This document shows, piece by piece, positions 1-10,126 of a DNA stretch of 64,000 nt (positions within the stretch are counted from its first letter, which is position 1; every line of letters starts with the position of its first letter). The stretch is from Nitrospinota bacterium (GTDB taxonomy: Bacteria; 2-12-FULL-45-22; JACOWJ01): positions 19,335-83,334 of the forward strand of contig JACOWJ010000029.1 of assembly GCA_016176845.1 (NCBI GenBank), given 5' to 3'. The notes below the pieces were generated by a model, which had not been told where the DNA came from, searched no databases, and saw nothing but the letters and a program-made list of their open reading frames with translations. The position numbers and the translations under genes are program-made.

Positions 1-291
1 CAAGCGGAACAAATGCCGTAACCGTCCAGGAATCTCGGATGCCCGGCAGTCAGGCAACGGAAAACAAAGAACACAATACCGTTCATCGGCTCGAATCCGC
101 TCCCAAAAATCTGTCACATTGATGGTGATAAAAGTCGATTGGCGTGCTCGGCACAAGAGATCAGGGATTGCATCGTCTTTAATGACTGTCCCAGGCCGAA
201 GTTCCGTGATATCTAAGACTCGCCCTCGATACCAGTGATCAATTCCTTCGATTACCCCGGTTCCTAGCAACTGCTCATCGACCACAATCAT
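1..291 (-). CDS. DUF5615-like PIN-fold toxin, partial (runs off window edge)
   Basis: Reverse-strand frame from ATG at 291: MIVVDEQLLGTGVIEGIDHWYRGRVLDITELRPGTVIKDDAIPDLL..., open to base 1; ATGA overlap with the upstream DUF433 ORF stop. Confidence 0.6.
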   Translation of the reverse strand, partial: MIVVDEQLLGTGVIEGIDHWYRGRVLDITELRPGTVIKDDAIPDLLCRARQSTFITINVTDFWERIRADERYCVLCFPLPDCRASEIPGRLRHLFRL

Positions 292-572
292 GTGGTCGGC
301 TCGGGAGTAAGTGCCTCACGCACCAAAGCATCAGCGGCTAAGCGCAATGCTTCTTCAAGGGCTTCTCTGGGGACACGCCCACGATATCCGGTCACAATCT
401 CTTCTATTGTCTCCCCCGCGCCCAAACGTTCCAGCACTCCTGCTACCTCAATACGGGTATACTTAAAGGTGGGGCGACCACCACACACACCAGGTGCGGA
501 GACAATATATTCTCCAAGGGGATAATAGCTGTAAGGTTCATTCCCAACGATTTCTTTTTTGAGTCCTCTCAT
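288..572 (-). CDS. DUF433 domain protein (VapB-like antitoxin)
   Basis: YIVSAPGVCGGRPTFKYTRIEVAGVLERLGAGETIEEIV matches the DUF433 pattern; coupled to a DUF5615-like ORF. Confidence 0.75.
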   Translation of the reverse strand: MRGLKKEIVGNEPYSYYPLGEYIVSAPGVCGGRPTFKYTRIEVAGVLERLGAGETIEEIVTGYRGRVPREALEEALRLAADALVREALTPEPTT

Positions 573-960
573 AAGATGGTCTCCTTGTTACCATTATGGA
601 TCTCTTGCGGATACGCTTAAAAACCAGGCGTGCCAGAATAAGTCTACCACAAGATCAACGGGCCCTCCATCGGCAATTTGGGCTCCAAGGAAAGGTGAGG
701 CCTGAAGGGAACCAGGTCCATTCCCGAAAGGGAGAGGTGAGACCGGGGCAGGTTTTGGGGCCCGGTCTCATACGCATAATTGCCTGGTGGGACGTAAGCG
801 CCCGGTCCCTCAAGCTCTTGGTCATATTTGCATTCGCATAGGCCTCACCTCCTCGGGTGCCCGTGGCTCTCGGTACAACCTTTGACTGTCTATTTGGCCC
901 CCTTCTCCCTTGCCTTTTCGGTCAAGAGGAGCCTGTCGGCAGCTTTGAGGGCCCAGGCTC

Positions 961-2010
961 TTACGGTCCGATCTCCAGGGCAAACGGCAGCTCCAGGCCT
1001 GGGGGTGGGCCTTCTGCGGGTGCGGAGCCTGGAGGGGAGAGCCGGAAGGACTTGGAGTCGAAGTCAAAGTTGAAGAAGTAGCCGATCGAGCTGTAGTGGG
1101 TACCTTCGATAAAATAGGACCCCAGGGGCTCGCTGCCGGTGAAGGTGTAGCGGAGGATCTCCCCCGAGAAGGATGTCCCTGGAGAGACGTGTACATTGGC
1201 CATATTGAGGATGTTCAGATAGGAGTCTTTCACTCCCGGCCCTGGCGGCGGGACGCGAACGTAAGCCTTGGCGTCGAAGTCTAGCGATAGCGGGCCATCG
1301 TGGTTGACGGTGGCCGAGAGCACCAGCGTCTCCCCAGGCCGGAAGCTGGTCTGGTTCAGGCTGAGCTGGATGGTGGGCATCTTAACCACCTCAAGGATTT
1401 GCACCTGAGCACTGGAACTGGAGAACCCCTGGTCTTTCATCAGGAGTGTGAGGGGGATGTCCTGGTGGCACTGCCAACCCATCTCGTAGAGCCAGCCGGA
1501 GTCCGGAGGGGCTTCCTTGAAGGAAGCAAATTTGAAGGCGCCCCACCGCAAAAGACGAGCGTTTGCGCCGAATAGAGCGAACTGATCGAATGCCGGATGC
1601 AGTCGGTCGTTCTCGTTGGTGAGGAAATTGAAGCAGAGACTCACCGCTACCTCATCGCCAGGGTTAATGGAGAAGGGCTGGCGCAGAAGGCTGATGTCGA
1701 AGACATAAAGGGATGACCCAGGAATTGCCCCCACGCCAGTAGTCAGCAGGGCAAAGTGGGCACTGCCGTCGGGCGAGCCGATGGAGCCCACATTGTTCAC
1801 CACCCGGACATCTCCTCCAGGGGTAAACCCGTCCAGGGTGCCCGTCTCGAAGTCGAAGTTGGGGTTGATGGGCGTGCCGTTGACCTTCAGCGCGAAGTTG
1901 TCGATCAGGACGGCCGAATCGGTCTCGTCCGCCCGGGCTGAGGGTTGAAGAAGAAAAAAGAGGATGGCCACTAATGTGACCGCCATCTTCCACCACTGCT
2001 TTGTCTTCAT
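961..2010 (-). CDS. Secreted protein of unknown function with C-terminal Ig-like LNQ-x-FRPG domain
   Basis: ORF 961..2058; MKTKQWWKMAVTLVAILFFLLQPSARA signal peptide; the first 10 aa of the longer ORF are encoded by a dispersed repeat, so the Met at 2010 is preferred. Confidence 0.6.
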   Translation of the reverse strand: MKTKQWWKMAVTLVAILFFLLQPSARADETDSAVLIDNFALKVNGTPINPNFDFETGTLDGFTPGGDVRVVNNVGSIGSPDGSAHFALLTTGVGAIPGSSLYVFDISLLRQPFSINPGDEVAVSLCFNFLTNENDRLHPAFDQFALFGANARLLRWGAFKFASFKEAPPDSGWLYEMGWQCHQDIPLTLLMKDQGFSSSSAQVQILEVVKMPTIQLSLNQTSFRPGETLVLSATVNHDGPLSLDFDAKAYVRVPPPGPGVKDSYLNILNMANVHVSPGTSFSGEILRYTFTGSEPLGSYFIEGTHYSSIGYFFNFDFDSKSFRLSPPGSAPAEGPPPGLELPFALEIGP

Positions 2011-2442
2011 TGCCTTTTCCTCCATAACCTTGATCGTGGATCGTGTAGGAATTTCCATTTTTTTCAGATTCCTCGGTCGCTATCGCTCCCTCGGAATGAC
2101 AGCCGTACAACCTGTCATTCCGGGCGAAGCGAGGAATCTAAGTCCCAGAAACTGCCCAGGGGGAGGGTTCGCTTTCGGCAATGATCGTCGTTTCGGCCAA
2201 CATTGTCATTTCGAGCGTAGCGAGAAATCTAAGATTTCTCCCTTCGGTCGAAATGACAATCCAGGACTCAAGGGTAAACACAACGTAGGTGGCCGAAACG
2301 AAAATCATAGCCTCGCTTTCCCCATGGGTGCGAGACCAGAAACCGGTTTCCCGGCTCCGGTCTCGCGCGCATCGGGGCCCGACGGGGAGTAAACGCCGGG
2401 CTTCTCAGCCCCTAAAATGCCCGTGGGCGACCAGGGGCGTGG

Positions 2443-4008
2443 TCAGGGAAGCACGTTGAAAGGCTTGCTGCCCATGCACAGCTCCTCCCGGGTGATAATA
2501 TTATTGATCCGGAGGCCGAACTCGTAAGAGCCAGTGGGCATAGGTGGAAGCGACAGGTTCAGGAAGTTGAAGGTCTGGTCGAGGCTGGCCGGGAGGCCGA
2601 CGCTATTGGAACCCGCCATATCCAGCAGTGAGGTCAGGTTCCCGGGAGGGACCGCGGGGGTCTTGAGCCAGATGGCCGCCTCGAACTTCCAGTTGCCTCC
2701 TCCCGGAGGCGTCTGGGGAGGGGTGAGGACGCGCACGTCCAGCTTCAAGGGATCGCCGATCCGGAAGTTGTCCTGGTTGAGCAAGAGGGCGGCGCATGGC
2801 TTGACCGGCAGGCCCGTCAGGATGATCCCGTAGACATCGGGGTTGCCGTTGCGATGGTCGCCCCAGGCCACCAGGAAGCGCTTGTTGGCCGAATCGTAGG
2901 CAGTGGAAGGGACGTCCTGGGTGTCGGGGGCGGTGGAGAGAGGGGCGTTAATGCCGGCCAGGCTCCCATTGGTGTTGACCAACTGCCCGTAAAGGTTGTT
3001 GCTGAAAGTGTTCCACCAGGCTACCAGGAAGCGTTGCCCGGTGGGGTCGAAGGCCAGGCGGGGACCACGGTCATCGCTCTGCTTGCCAGGGACGGAAGAG
3101 AGGGAAAAGGCCGGGCCGAAGGGGCTTCCATCGGCATTGGCCAATTGGCCCTTGATGATGGTGCGGCCAGCGTTGTCGCCCCACCCAGTGGACCAGGCCA
3201 CCAGGAACCGCCGGTTGACCGAATCGTATGCCAGACCAGGCCCCTCGCCCCTCCAACCGCAACAGTCTGGGGAGATCGTGAGGCTGGTGCCAAAGAGCGT
3301 CCCGTTGTTGTTCACCAGCTGTCCTCGGACACCAGGCTGGTCGCAGCATCCTTGGTAAACCGCCAGGAACCGCCCGTTGGAGGGGTCGGCGGCCACGGAA
3401 GGACTCCACTGGCTATCCGGCCCGGTGGCGATGGAGAAGTTGGCGCCCATCAGGCTCCCGTCGGCATTGACCATCTGGCCCCAGATGTCCGCATCGTTGC
3501 CCGCCCCTGAATTATCGTACTGCCAGGCCACCAGGAAGCGCTGGCTGGTCGAGTCGAAGGCTACTGAAGGTCGCTGCTTCTCCCCGGGCGCAGCCCCGCT
3601 GGCGATGAGGATCTCTCCCCCCGAGAGCGTCCCGTCGGGGTTGACCAACTGGCCTTTGATGAAATCGTTGCCCCACCAGTGCCAGACCACCAGGAAGCGG
3701 CGATTGACCGAGTCGTAGGCCACCGCTGGCCAGCCGCCGCCGCAGCAGGTGCCGATCTGAAAGCTGGGGCCGATGGGGGTCCCGTTGGCGTTCAGCAGGA
3801 GGCCCCAAGGGCCCTCATAGACCACCAGGTAGCGCTGGCTGGCCGGGTCAAAGGCCACAGCGGGGCTCCACGTATGCTCGGGTCCGGTGAGGATGGGAAA
3901 CTCCTCCCCCACCGCCCCAAACCCCAGGTCTGGCCCAAGCCACTGGGCCAGGAGCAGCGTCATTCCCAGGATGATTGCCCACGTTCCTTTCCGCTCTCTC
4001 CGTTCCAT
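2443..4008 (-). CDS. Secreted repeat protein, probable beta-propeller, with C-terminal LNQ-x-FRIGD domain
   Basis: Signal peptide; repeated (V/L)AYDSVNRRFLV(V/A)W ... GQLVN.DG units; C-terminal domain resembles that of the 961-2010 protein. Confidence 0.65.
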   Translation of the reverse strand: MERRERKGTWAIILGMTLLLAQWLGPDLGFGAVGEEFPILTGPEHTWSPAVAFDPASQRYLVVYEGPWGLLLNANGTPIGPSFQIGTCCGGGWPAVAYDSVNRRFLVVWHWWGNDFIKGQLVNPDGTLSGGEILIASGAAPGEKQRPSVAFDSTSQRFLVAWQYDNSGAGNDADIWGQMVNADGSLMGANFSIATGPDSQWSPSVAADPSNGRFLAVYQGCCDQPGVRGQLVNNNGTLFGTSLTISPDCCGWRGEGPGLAYDSVNRRFLVAWSTGWGDNAGRTIIKGQLANADGSPFGPAFSLSSVPGKQSDDRGPRLAFDPTGQRFLVAWWNTFSNNLYGQLVNTNGSLAGINAPLSTAPDTQDVPSTAYDSANKRFLVAWGDHRNGNPDVYGIILTGLPVKPCAALLLNQDNFRIGDPLKLDVRVLTPPQTPPGGGNWKFEAAIWLKTPAVPPGNLTSLLDMAGSNSVGLPASLDQTFNFLNLSLPPMPTGSYEFGLRINNIITREELCMGSKPFNVLP

Positions 4009-4527
4009 GATCCTGTGCTCCTCTGCGTACTCGCATGCTGGTTGCTGTCAGATCTTTTCCCACCCGCCCCTTGCCGGCCTGAAGCTCATTTCCCCATAGG
4101 CCTCACCTCCTTTACAGCCACAATCCACCCCCGCAACTTCCCACGCTCTCTCATGGTGATCTCCTTGTCCCTTGTCTCCTGGCTGCTTTTGCTCAAGGGC
4201 GCTGAATGAGTGAAGAGACTTTTGTAGGCTCCCTCTGCATCTTCGCCATCGCCTATCGCTACTACTCGGCCTTTTTGGCCAGCAAGGTGGCCGTGCTGGA
4301 TGATTCCCGGCCGACGCCGGCCCATACCCGGTACGATGGGCACAATTACGTCCCCACGAGCAAATGGGTGCTCTTCGGCCACCACTTTGCGGCCATTACC
4401 GGAGCCGGTCCCCTCATCGATCCCGTAAGGAAGAAGAGACCGAGGAGAGGTCTTCCTGCCCCGGTCTCGTGGGGAGAAGGAGGGCCGATGGGAGGTAAGC
4501 GTCTGGGGACCCAGGACGCCAGGGGAC

Positions 4528-4989
4528 TCATTGGGACAGTTCACCAAACTGTTGCCGATAGCGGGCCAACAGGGCCTCCAGCTCCTTCTCCCGTCGCTGT
4601 GCTTCCTATACCTGCTGCTGTGCTTCATTTTATCGCTGCTGTGCTCTCCGAGATCAGCTCGATCACCACATCGGGCCCTTTGCCCTCCTGCCAGACCACC
4701 CAGCTCTTGTGCTCACGCCTGGGAACGCCCGGCACCACAAAGAAATCGGGCCCCCGGAAGTCCCGGTTGCGCACCTGCTCCAGGCTGAAGTAGACGAACA
4801 TGTTGCCGCCGACGAAAACGTCTTGTCGGTCGGTCCACAAAAGGAGCACGGGATACATCAGCAGGTCGAGCTGAAGGACATGTCGCTGGGTTTCCATGGG
4901 AGCTCCATCATCGTAGGAAGTTCGTCCTCCGTGGGGGGCCATTCCACATCGACCATGACGGGTTCAACCAGAGTCAGCTCTTTTTCCAT
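4528..4989 (-). pseudogene. Uma2/DUF820 family endonuclease relic
   Basis: N-terminus PPTEDELP in one frame, YDDGAPMETQRHVLQLDLL...[10 protein letters not shown]...[15 protein letters not shown] in the next, then [30 protein letters not shown] with an in-frame stop. Confidence 0.75.
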
Positions 4990-5184
4990 GGCTCTCACCT
5001 CTCTGTCAGGGCTATCCGGCCACCCAAAACGCTTCTCGGATGGCTTGGCTCCATGCGGTATGAAGACCGCGCGCTCTTAAAAGTTAGGCCTACCGAGACA
5101 AGTCTACCACAAGATCGATAGGACCTCTTACCAGCGATCGTTGCCCTGGAGGCGAGATGAGGCCTGGAGGAAGTAAGGGCGGCC

Positions 5185-5660
5185 TCAGGCCGAAGGGCCG
5201 GTCTTCCCGAGATATCGCAGGCATTTCCAGCCCGTTTCGTAGAGCCATCCAGAGTCCGGCGGGGCGTTCTTGAAGAAGGCAGCGAGAGAGCTTTTCTGGT
5301 TAAAAAACACCCCGGTCTGCAAGACTTTGATGTTTCCAGGAGAATTGATGCTGATCATGAACCAATCATTTCCTGGATGTTGGAGGTCGGTCTCGTTGGT
5401 GAGAAAGTCGTAGCAGAAACTGAGCGTCACCTCGTCCCCGGGGTGGATGGAGAAGGGCTCAGCCAAAATGCTGAGGTCGAAGAGATAGGGATCCGCCAGG
5501 GGCAGCACCCCGACGCCGGTGGTCAGAAAGGCGAAGTGGGCGCTGCCATCGGGCGAGCCAATGGAGCCCACATTGTTTACCACCTGGACGTCTCCTCCAA
5601 CAGAGAACCCGTCCAGGGTGCCCGTTTCAAAGTCGAAATTCCCATATATTCCCGCTATGA
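5185..5660 (-). pseudogene. Truncated paralog of the 961-2010 secreted protein
   Basis: NFDFETGTLDGF.VGGDV.VVNNVGSIGSPDGSAHFA.LTTGVG...PPDSGWLYE.GW.C shared; no signal peptide and no Ig-like C-terminus. Confidence 0.7.
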
Positions 5661-7418
5661 GCCAGCCTTTATGCTCACCTCCGGCCGCACCAAGAGGCTC
5701 TTATAGGACGAGACCGTAACCTGCCCGGGCGGGGCCCCGGGGGGCTTGCGGACGTTTTTGGCGGGGGTGTAGAGGACCGGGACCTTGGTGGAACCTTTTC
5801 CCTTGCTGAAGTAAGCAGCCACCTGCGCCGCTTCCAGCAGGGTCCGTTCGGGAACCTCTCCGGCAGCCTTCCTCCGGATCAAGACGTGGGAGCCCGGGAG
5901 TCCCTGCGCGTGGAGCCAGAGGTCTTCCGGCCTGGCGACAGACCGCAGGAGCCAATCGTTTCCCCGGTTGCTCTTGCCGCAAAGGATCTCCCAGCCCTCC
6001 GAGGAAGTGAACCGGCGGCACCACTGGGCAAGCTGCGCCTGGCGGGCCGACGGAGCTCCCGGAGGGTGCGCCGGGGCGGGTCCCGAGCCGGAAGCAGGCG
6101 CGCGCTTTGCGATGCGCGAGGGGGGTTTCGCGTCAGAGAGGGGCTTCCACTTGAGGCTCTCCCGCACCTCCTCCTGGAGCAGGGAAAGGGCCTCCAAATC
6201 TTCGGCCTCCTCGACCTGGTAGAGGAGCCCCTCGACATACTCCAGCTCGGTCCGGGTCTGAGACTGGAGCTCGGCCACCCGGTCCAGGCCGTTCCTGGCC
6301 TTCCGGTACTTCTTGTAATAAGCCTCGGCGTTCTCCCGGGCCGAGAGCCGGACGTCCAGCGGCACTTCGATCTCCTCCATCTCGGGGGAGTAGTAGTTGA
6401 CCAGCCGGGCCGAGGGAGCGCCCTTGGTCACGGCGGCCTGTTGGGAGACGAGGAGGTCGGCGTGCTCCTTGAGCCTCAGGTAACCCTCGAGTTTGCGGTG
6501 GTCCCCCTCCAGGTTCTCCAGCTTGCGGTGACGGCGCTTCTTTTCCTTTTCCAGGAAGCGCTGCAGCTCCTTCAGGCCCTCCCGGAGGGCCTCCTCTTGC
6601 AGGCAGGGCCAGTAAAAGGCGTCGGCCGCCCGGTTCATCTCCTCGAAGAGCTGCCGGTCCACCCGGGGAAGGTGCAGGAGGTCAAAGGCACAGAGGGCCG
6701 CCTTTCCCTCGGGAAGCCGGATGATCTGGGGGACGAAGGGCCCTTGCAGGTAGCGGGCGCGCCACTGCTCAAGGGTTTCCCAGAGGAGCTCTAACCCCTC
6801 CGAGGCGTTCAGCTCCACCAACTCCCGTGTCAGGAGGGGGCCCATCCCCAGCAGGGAGAGAATGGACGCTTGGGGATGCTGCTGCAGGGATTCCCGCTCC
6901 AGTTGGGCCAGGCTCATCCGGGAGGGAGGGGGCGGCATCGGCCGGTACTTCTCCCCGGGCAAGATCGGCCGGATGGGGCTCTCCTGGGGGGAGAGATGCC
7001 TCAGGGCCTCCAGAATGGTCCGGTCCTCATCGGTAATCAGGATGTTGCTGTGGCGACCCACGATCTCCACGATCAGGTGAAACGTCTCCAACTTCCCATC
7101 GGCGTCTTTCCTCTGGTAGACTTGGGTGAGGACCCGGTCAAAAGGGGTGAGCTGGATGTCCACCAGCCGCGCCCCCGACAGGTGGCTGCGCAGGTAGGCG
7201 GCGAAGCGAAGGGGAGATGGCGGGTAGAGGGGCTTGTGCTCGGTGAGGTGAACGCGGCCCATCTCCGGGTCCACCGAGAGATAGAGCCGCTTCTCCCCGC
7301 GCCCCCAGAAATAGATCACCAGGTCGTTCTCGTTGACCTGGTAGACCTTGGAGACCAGGCTGTAGATCAGTCGTTCCTTAAGCTCCTCGACGATCGCTTT
7401 GAGGACGAAGATATCCAC
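5655..7418 (-). CDS. rqcH: NFACT family protein (RqcH/Rqc2 homolog)
   Basis: MDIFVLKAIVEELKERLIYSLVSKVYQVNENDLVIYFW and C-terminal NFACT-R region (GWEILCGKSNRGNDWLLRSVARPEDLWLHAQGLPGSHVLIR). Confidence 0.9.
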   Translation of the reverse strand: MDIFVLKAIVEELKERLIYSLVSKVYQVNENDLVIYFWGRGEKRLYLSVDPEMGRVHLTEHKPLYPPSPLRFAAYLRSHLSGARLVDIQLTPFDRVLTQVYQRKDADGKLETFHLIVEIVGRHSNILITDEDRTILEALRHLSPQESPIRPILPGEKYRPMPPPPSRMSLAQLERESLQQHPQASILSLLGMGPLLTRELVELNASEGLELLWETLEQWRARYLQGPFVPQIIRLPEGKAALCAFDLLHLPRVDRQLFEEMNRAADAFYWPCLQEEALREGLKELQRFLEKEKKRRHRKLENLEGDHRKLEGYLRLKEHADLLVSQQAAVTKGAPSARLVNYYSPEMEEIEVPLDVRLSARENAEAYYKKYRKARNGLDRVAELQSQTRTELEYVEGLLYQVEEAEDLEALSLLQEEVRESLKWKPLSDAKPPSRIAKRAPASGSGPAPAHPPGAPSARQAQLAQWCRRFTSSEGWEILCGKSNRGNDWLLRSVARPEDLWLHAQGLPGSHVLIRRKAAGEVPERTLLEAAQVAAYFSKGKGSTKVPVLYTPAKNVRKPPGAPPGQVTVSSYKSLLVRPEVSIKAGS

Positions 7419-7434
7419 CTTTCACCCTTTTTTT

Positions 7435-7504
7435 AAGTTTTAGGTGTTAAGTGTTAAGTGTTAAGTGTTAAGTCCTAACACCTAAAACTTAAAACCTAAA
7501 ACTT
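7435..7504. repeat. TTAAGTTTTAGGTGTTAAGTG imperfect inverted repeat (family F, copy 1)
   Basis: Self-complementary AAGTTTTAGGTGTTAAGTG(n)...CCTAACACCTAAAACTTAAAACC; related copy at 23397-23465. Confidence 0.7.
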
Positions 7505-7562
7505 ATTAATCTGCGTCTGAGATTATAGGACGGGATGGACCGGGGGGCAACGGGAGGAAAGG

Positions 7563-8711
7563 TTAAAGCTTCACCACCAGCTTCTTGATTGCCAGATCCA
7601 GCCCCTCGAGGGTCAGGGGGTACATGGGGAAGACCTGCCGGGCCATGCGGATGGTGGGATGGTTCCAGAGGCGGAGCGGTTCAGGGTTCAGCCAGACGCA
7701 GTGGGTGAAGTGGTCCGCTACCCGTCTCAGCCAGAGGATGCCCGGCGTCTCGTTCTTATCGATGTACCAGATCGCCCCATGGCGCTGGGTCAACTCCTCG
7801 GTGCCCATGGAGGCGTCTCCTACCAGGATCACCCGGTAGTCTGACTCCAGGGTCCGCAACATCTGGGAGGTATGGTAGGTGGACTTGCGCTCGACATCCA
7901 GATAGATTCTATCGTAAATACAGTTGTGGAAGTAATAATACTTAAAATCCTTAAAATGGGTGGCCGAATGGGCGGCGGAGAAGAGCTGGCTGCAGAGACG
8001 GGAGTATGGGGTCATCGAGCCCCCCACGTCCATCAGGAGCAGGAGCTTCACCGCGTTCTTGCGACTGCGCCGCCAGATGAGCTCCAGCTCCCCGGCGTTG
8101 CGGCTGGTGGCGTCGATCGTCTCCTCCAGAGCAAGCTCGTCCACCGGTCCCTGGCGGTTGAGCTGCCGCAGCCGCTTCAGGGCCAGCTGAAACTGGCGCA
8201 CGTCCAGCGTCACGTCATCCCGGTAGTTCTTAAAGTGGCGCTCTGCGGCCACCTTGACCGCCGAGCGGCGTCCCCCTTCGCCATCCGTCCGGGTCCCCTC
8301 CTCGCCCTGGCCATCATGGCCCCGGGAGGACCTCCCCCCCCGGCCGATCCAGCGATCTCCCCCATCGTGCTGGCCATCCTGCTCCTCAACTTCGAACGCC
8401 CGCTGCATCCGGCGCATCTGGGCCAGCTCTTCCGGGGTGAGGCGAAGGTTGGCGGGGTTGCGCATCCACTCCAACGCCTGCTGAATCAGATCCTCGGAGG
8501 CCTCCACCCCTTTAAAATACTCCTGGAAGGCCAGGTCGTACTGGTCGTAATGGACCTCGCTCTTGACCAGAATGGCGCGGGCCAGGTAGTAGAAGGCCTG
8601 CAGGCTGCTCTGGGCGTAACCGCGGGAAAGGGCCTCCATCAGCGTCATCCACTCGGTGATGGAGACCGGCACCTTCTTCTGGCGCAGCAGGTAAAAGAAA
8701 TCGATGAACAT
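7563..8711 (-). CDS. VWA domain-containing CoxE-like protein
   Basis: FIDFFYLLRQKKVPVSITEWMTLMEALSRGY N-terminus; LLLLMDVGGSMTPY MIDAS-like motif; adjacent MoxR ATPase. Confidence 0.85.
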   Translation of the reverse strand: MFIDFFYLLRQKKVPVSITEWMTLMEALSRGYAQSSLQAFYYLARAILVKSEVHYDQYDLAFQEYFKGVEASEDLIQQALEWMRNPANLRLTPEELAQMRRMQRAFEVEEQDGQHDGGDRWIGRGGRSSRGHDGQGEEGTRTDGEGGRRSAVKVAAERHFKNYRDDVTLDVRQFQLALKRLRQLNRQGPVDELALEETIDATSRNAGELELIWRRSRKNAVKLLLLMDVGGSMTPYSRLCSQLFSAAHSATHFKDFKYYYFHNCIYDRIYLDVERKSTYHTSQMLRTLESDYRVILVGDASMGTEELTQRHGAIWYIDKNETPGILWLRRVADHFTHCVWLNPEPLRLWNHPTIRMARQVFPMYPLTLEGLDLAIKKLVVKL

Positions 8712-8723
8712 TCGCCGTAAACC

Positions 8724-9587
8724 TTAAACGTACTTGCGCCGTTGGCCGAAGGTCCCGGTCAGCTTCCCCTCCAGGTAGTCCAAATCCTCCTCCTTTTTGA
8801 TCAGGGCGCCGAGGAAGGGCAGCTCCTTCTCCACCCTCTCCTGCGAAACGCCGCCGGCCATCAAGGCCTGGAGCCAATCAATCAGCTCGCTGGTGGAGGG
8901 CTTCTTGCGCAATTCTTCGAATTGCCTCAGCCAGTAAAAACGCTTCAAGCACTCCCGCAGCAGGCTCTCCTCGATGGTGGGGTGGTGGACCCGGACGATC
9001 CGCTCCATCATCTCCGGGTTGGGGAACTCGATGTAGTGGAAGACGCAGCGGCGCAGGAAGGCGTCCGGGAGCTCCTTCTCCGAGTTGCTGGTCACGACCA
9101 CGATGGGCCGGTGGTTGGCGCAGACCGTCTCCTCCAGCTCGGGAATGTAAAAGGACATCACGTCCAGCTCGTTGAGGAGGTCGTTGGGGAACTCCAGGTC
9201 GGCCTTGTCGATCTCGTCAATGAGCAAGACCCCATGCTCCTGCATGACGAAGGACTTTCCCAACTGCCCCAGCTTGATATATTGGCGGACGTCGGAGATA
9301 TCCTTGTCCCCAAAGCGGCTGTCGTTGAGCCGCTGCACGGTATCGTAGATGTAAAGCCCCTCCTGGGCCTTGGTGGTGGACTTGATGTTCCAGACGATCA
9401 GTGGCTTTCCCAGTCCCAGGGCAATATTATGGGCCAACAGGGTCTTCCCCGTTCCCGGTTCCCCTTTGACCAGCAGGGGGCGCTTCAGGGCGATGGCCAC
9501 GTTGACCGCGTTCCTCAAGTCTTCCGAGACGATGTATCGGTAAGTGCCCACGAACTGATCAAATGAACTATTTCCATCGACTCCCAT
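8724..9587 (-). CDS. MoxR/CoxD family AAA ATPase
   Basis: Walker A VKGEPGTGKTLLAHNI, Walker B GVLLIDEIDKAD, MoxR-type context with VWA partner. Confidence 0.88.
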   Translation of the reverse strand: MGVDGNSSFDQFVGTYRYIVSEDLRNAVNVAIALKRPLLVKGEPGTGKTLLAHNIALGLGKPLIVWNIKSTTKAQEGLYIYDTVQRLNDSRFGDKDISDVRQYIKLGQLGKSFVMQEHGVLLIDEIDKADLEFPNDLLNELDVMSFYIPELEETVCANHRPIVVVTSNSEKELPDAFLRRCVFHYIEFPNPEMMERIVRVHHPTIEESLLRECLKRFYWLRQFEELRKKPSTSELIDWLQALMAGGVSQERVEKELPFLGALIKKEEDLDYLEGKLTGTFGQRRKYV

Positions 9588-9670
9588 CGTTTTCCCTCCG
9601 CCGTCTGCCTTTTTCCTTTCTCCCGAAAGCCACCCGAGCTCGCCTTCGCTCGCACCCTAATTGGAGGTCC

Positions 9671-9808
9671 TTAGTACAACTCCACGCAATAAAGTACCCA
9701 TTTACCGCGGAGAACGCAGAGGCCGCAGAGAAGAGGGAAAGCGGGTTGTCTCTGCGCTCTCCACGCCCTCTGCGGTTTAATTGGATACCCTTTTGTTGGA
9801 GCGGTATT
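9671..9808. mobile_element. MITE-like palindromic element A, copy carrying an internal GCAGAG palindrome
   Basis: TIRs TTAGTACAACTCCACGCAATAAAGTACCC / GGATACCCTTTTGTTGGAGCGGTATTA match the ends of elements at 20231 and 23954. Confidence 0.65.
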
Positions 9809-9872
9809 AGCATAGAGGAAAAGGGCGGGGCCGTCAAGGGCAAAATCGAGAGGGGTGACGAGTTCCTTTTGA

Positions 9873-10126
9873 TCACCCCGACCTCATTTACCGCTTCAAG
9901 GTGCTCGACCCCCCCGAGGTCAACGCCTTCTTCCACCTCCTCACGCAGGAGGAGCAGTTGCGCACCCTGCGGAACCTTCGGGACCACTTGGCCCCCGGAG
10001 GAAGGGGGATCATCGACCTCTTCTCCTATGACCCCGCCAAGGGCGCCATCAACTACGCCTACGACCTCTCCGCCGAGAACCCCGCCACCAAGGAGACGAT
10101 CCACCGCTACTCCCTTCCGGATGGCC
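9873..10126 (+). pseudogene. Class I SAM-dependent methyltransferase fragment
   Basis: DHPDLIYRFKVLDPPEVNAFFHLLTQEEQLRTLRNLRDHLAPGGRGIIDLFSYDPAKGAI...; no SAM-binding N-terminus, abuts the secA relic. Confidence 0.6.

Noticed and set aside
5886-6794. Long plus-strand ORF (302 aa) opposite rqcH
   Set aside because: Shadow ORF in GC-rich DNA; low-complexity Gly/Leu/Pro product and the opposite strand has clear NFACT homology
7440-7475. GTTAAGT tandem as a possible CRISPR or phase-variable tract
   Set aside because: Short 8-9 bp units without spacers; part of a palindromic intergenic repeat
7872-9566. Plus-strand ORFs opposite the VWA and MoxR genes
   Set aside because: Antisense of recognised genes, no family resemblance
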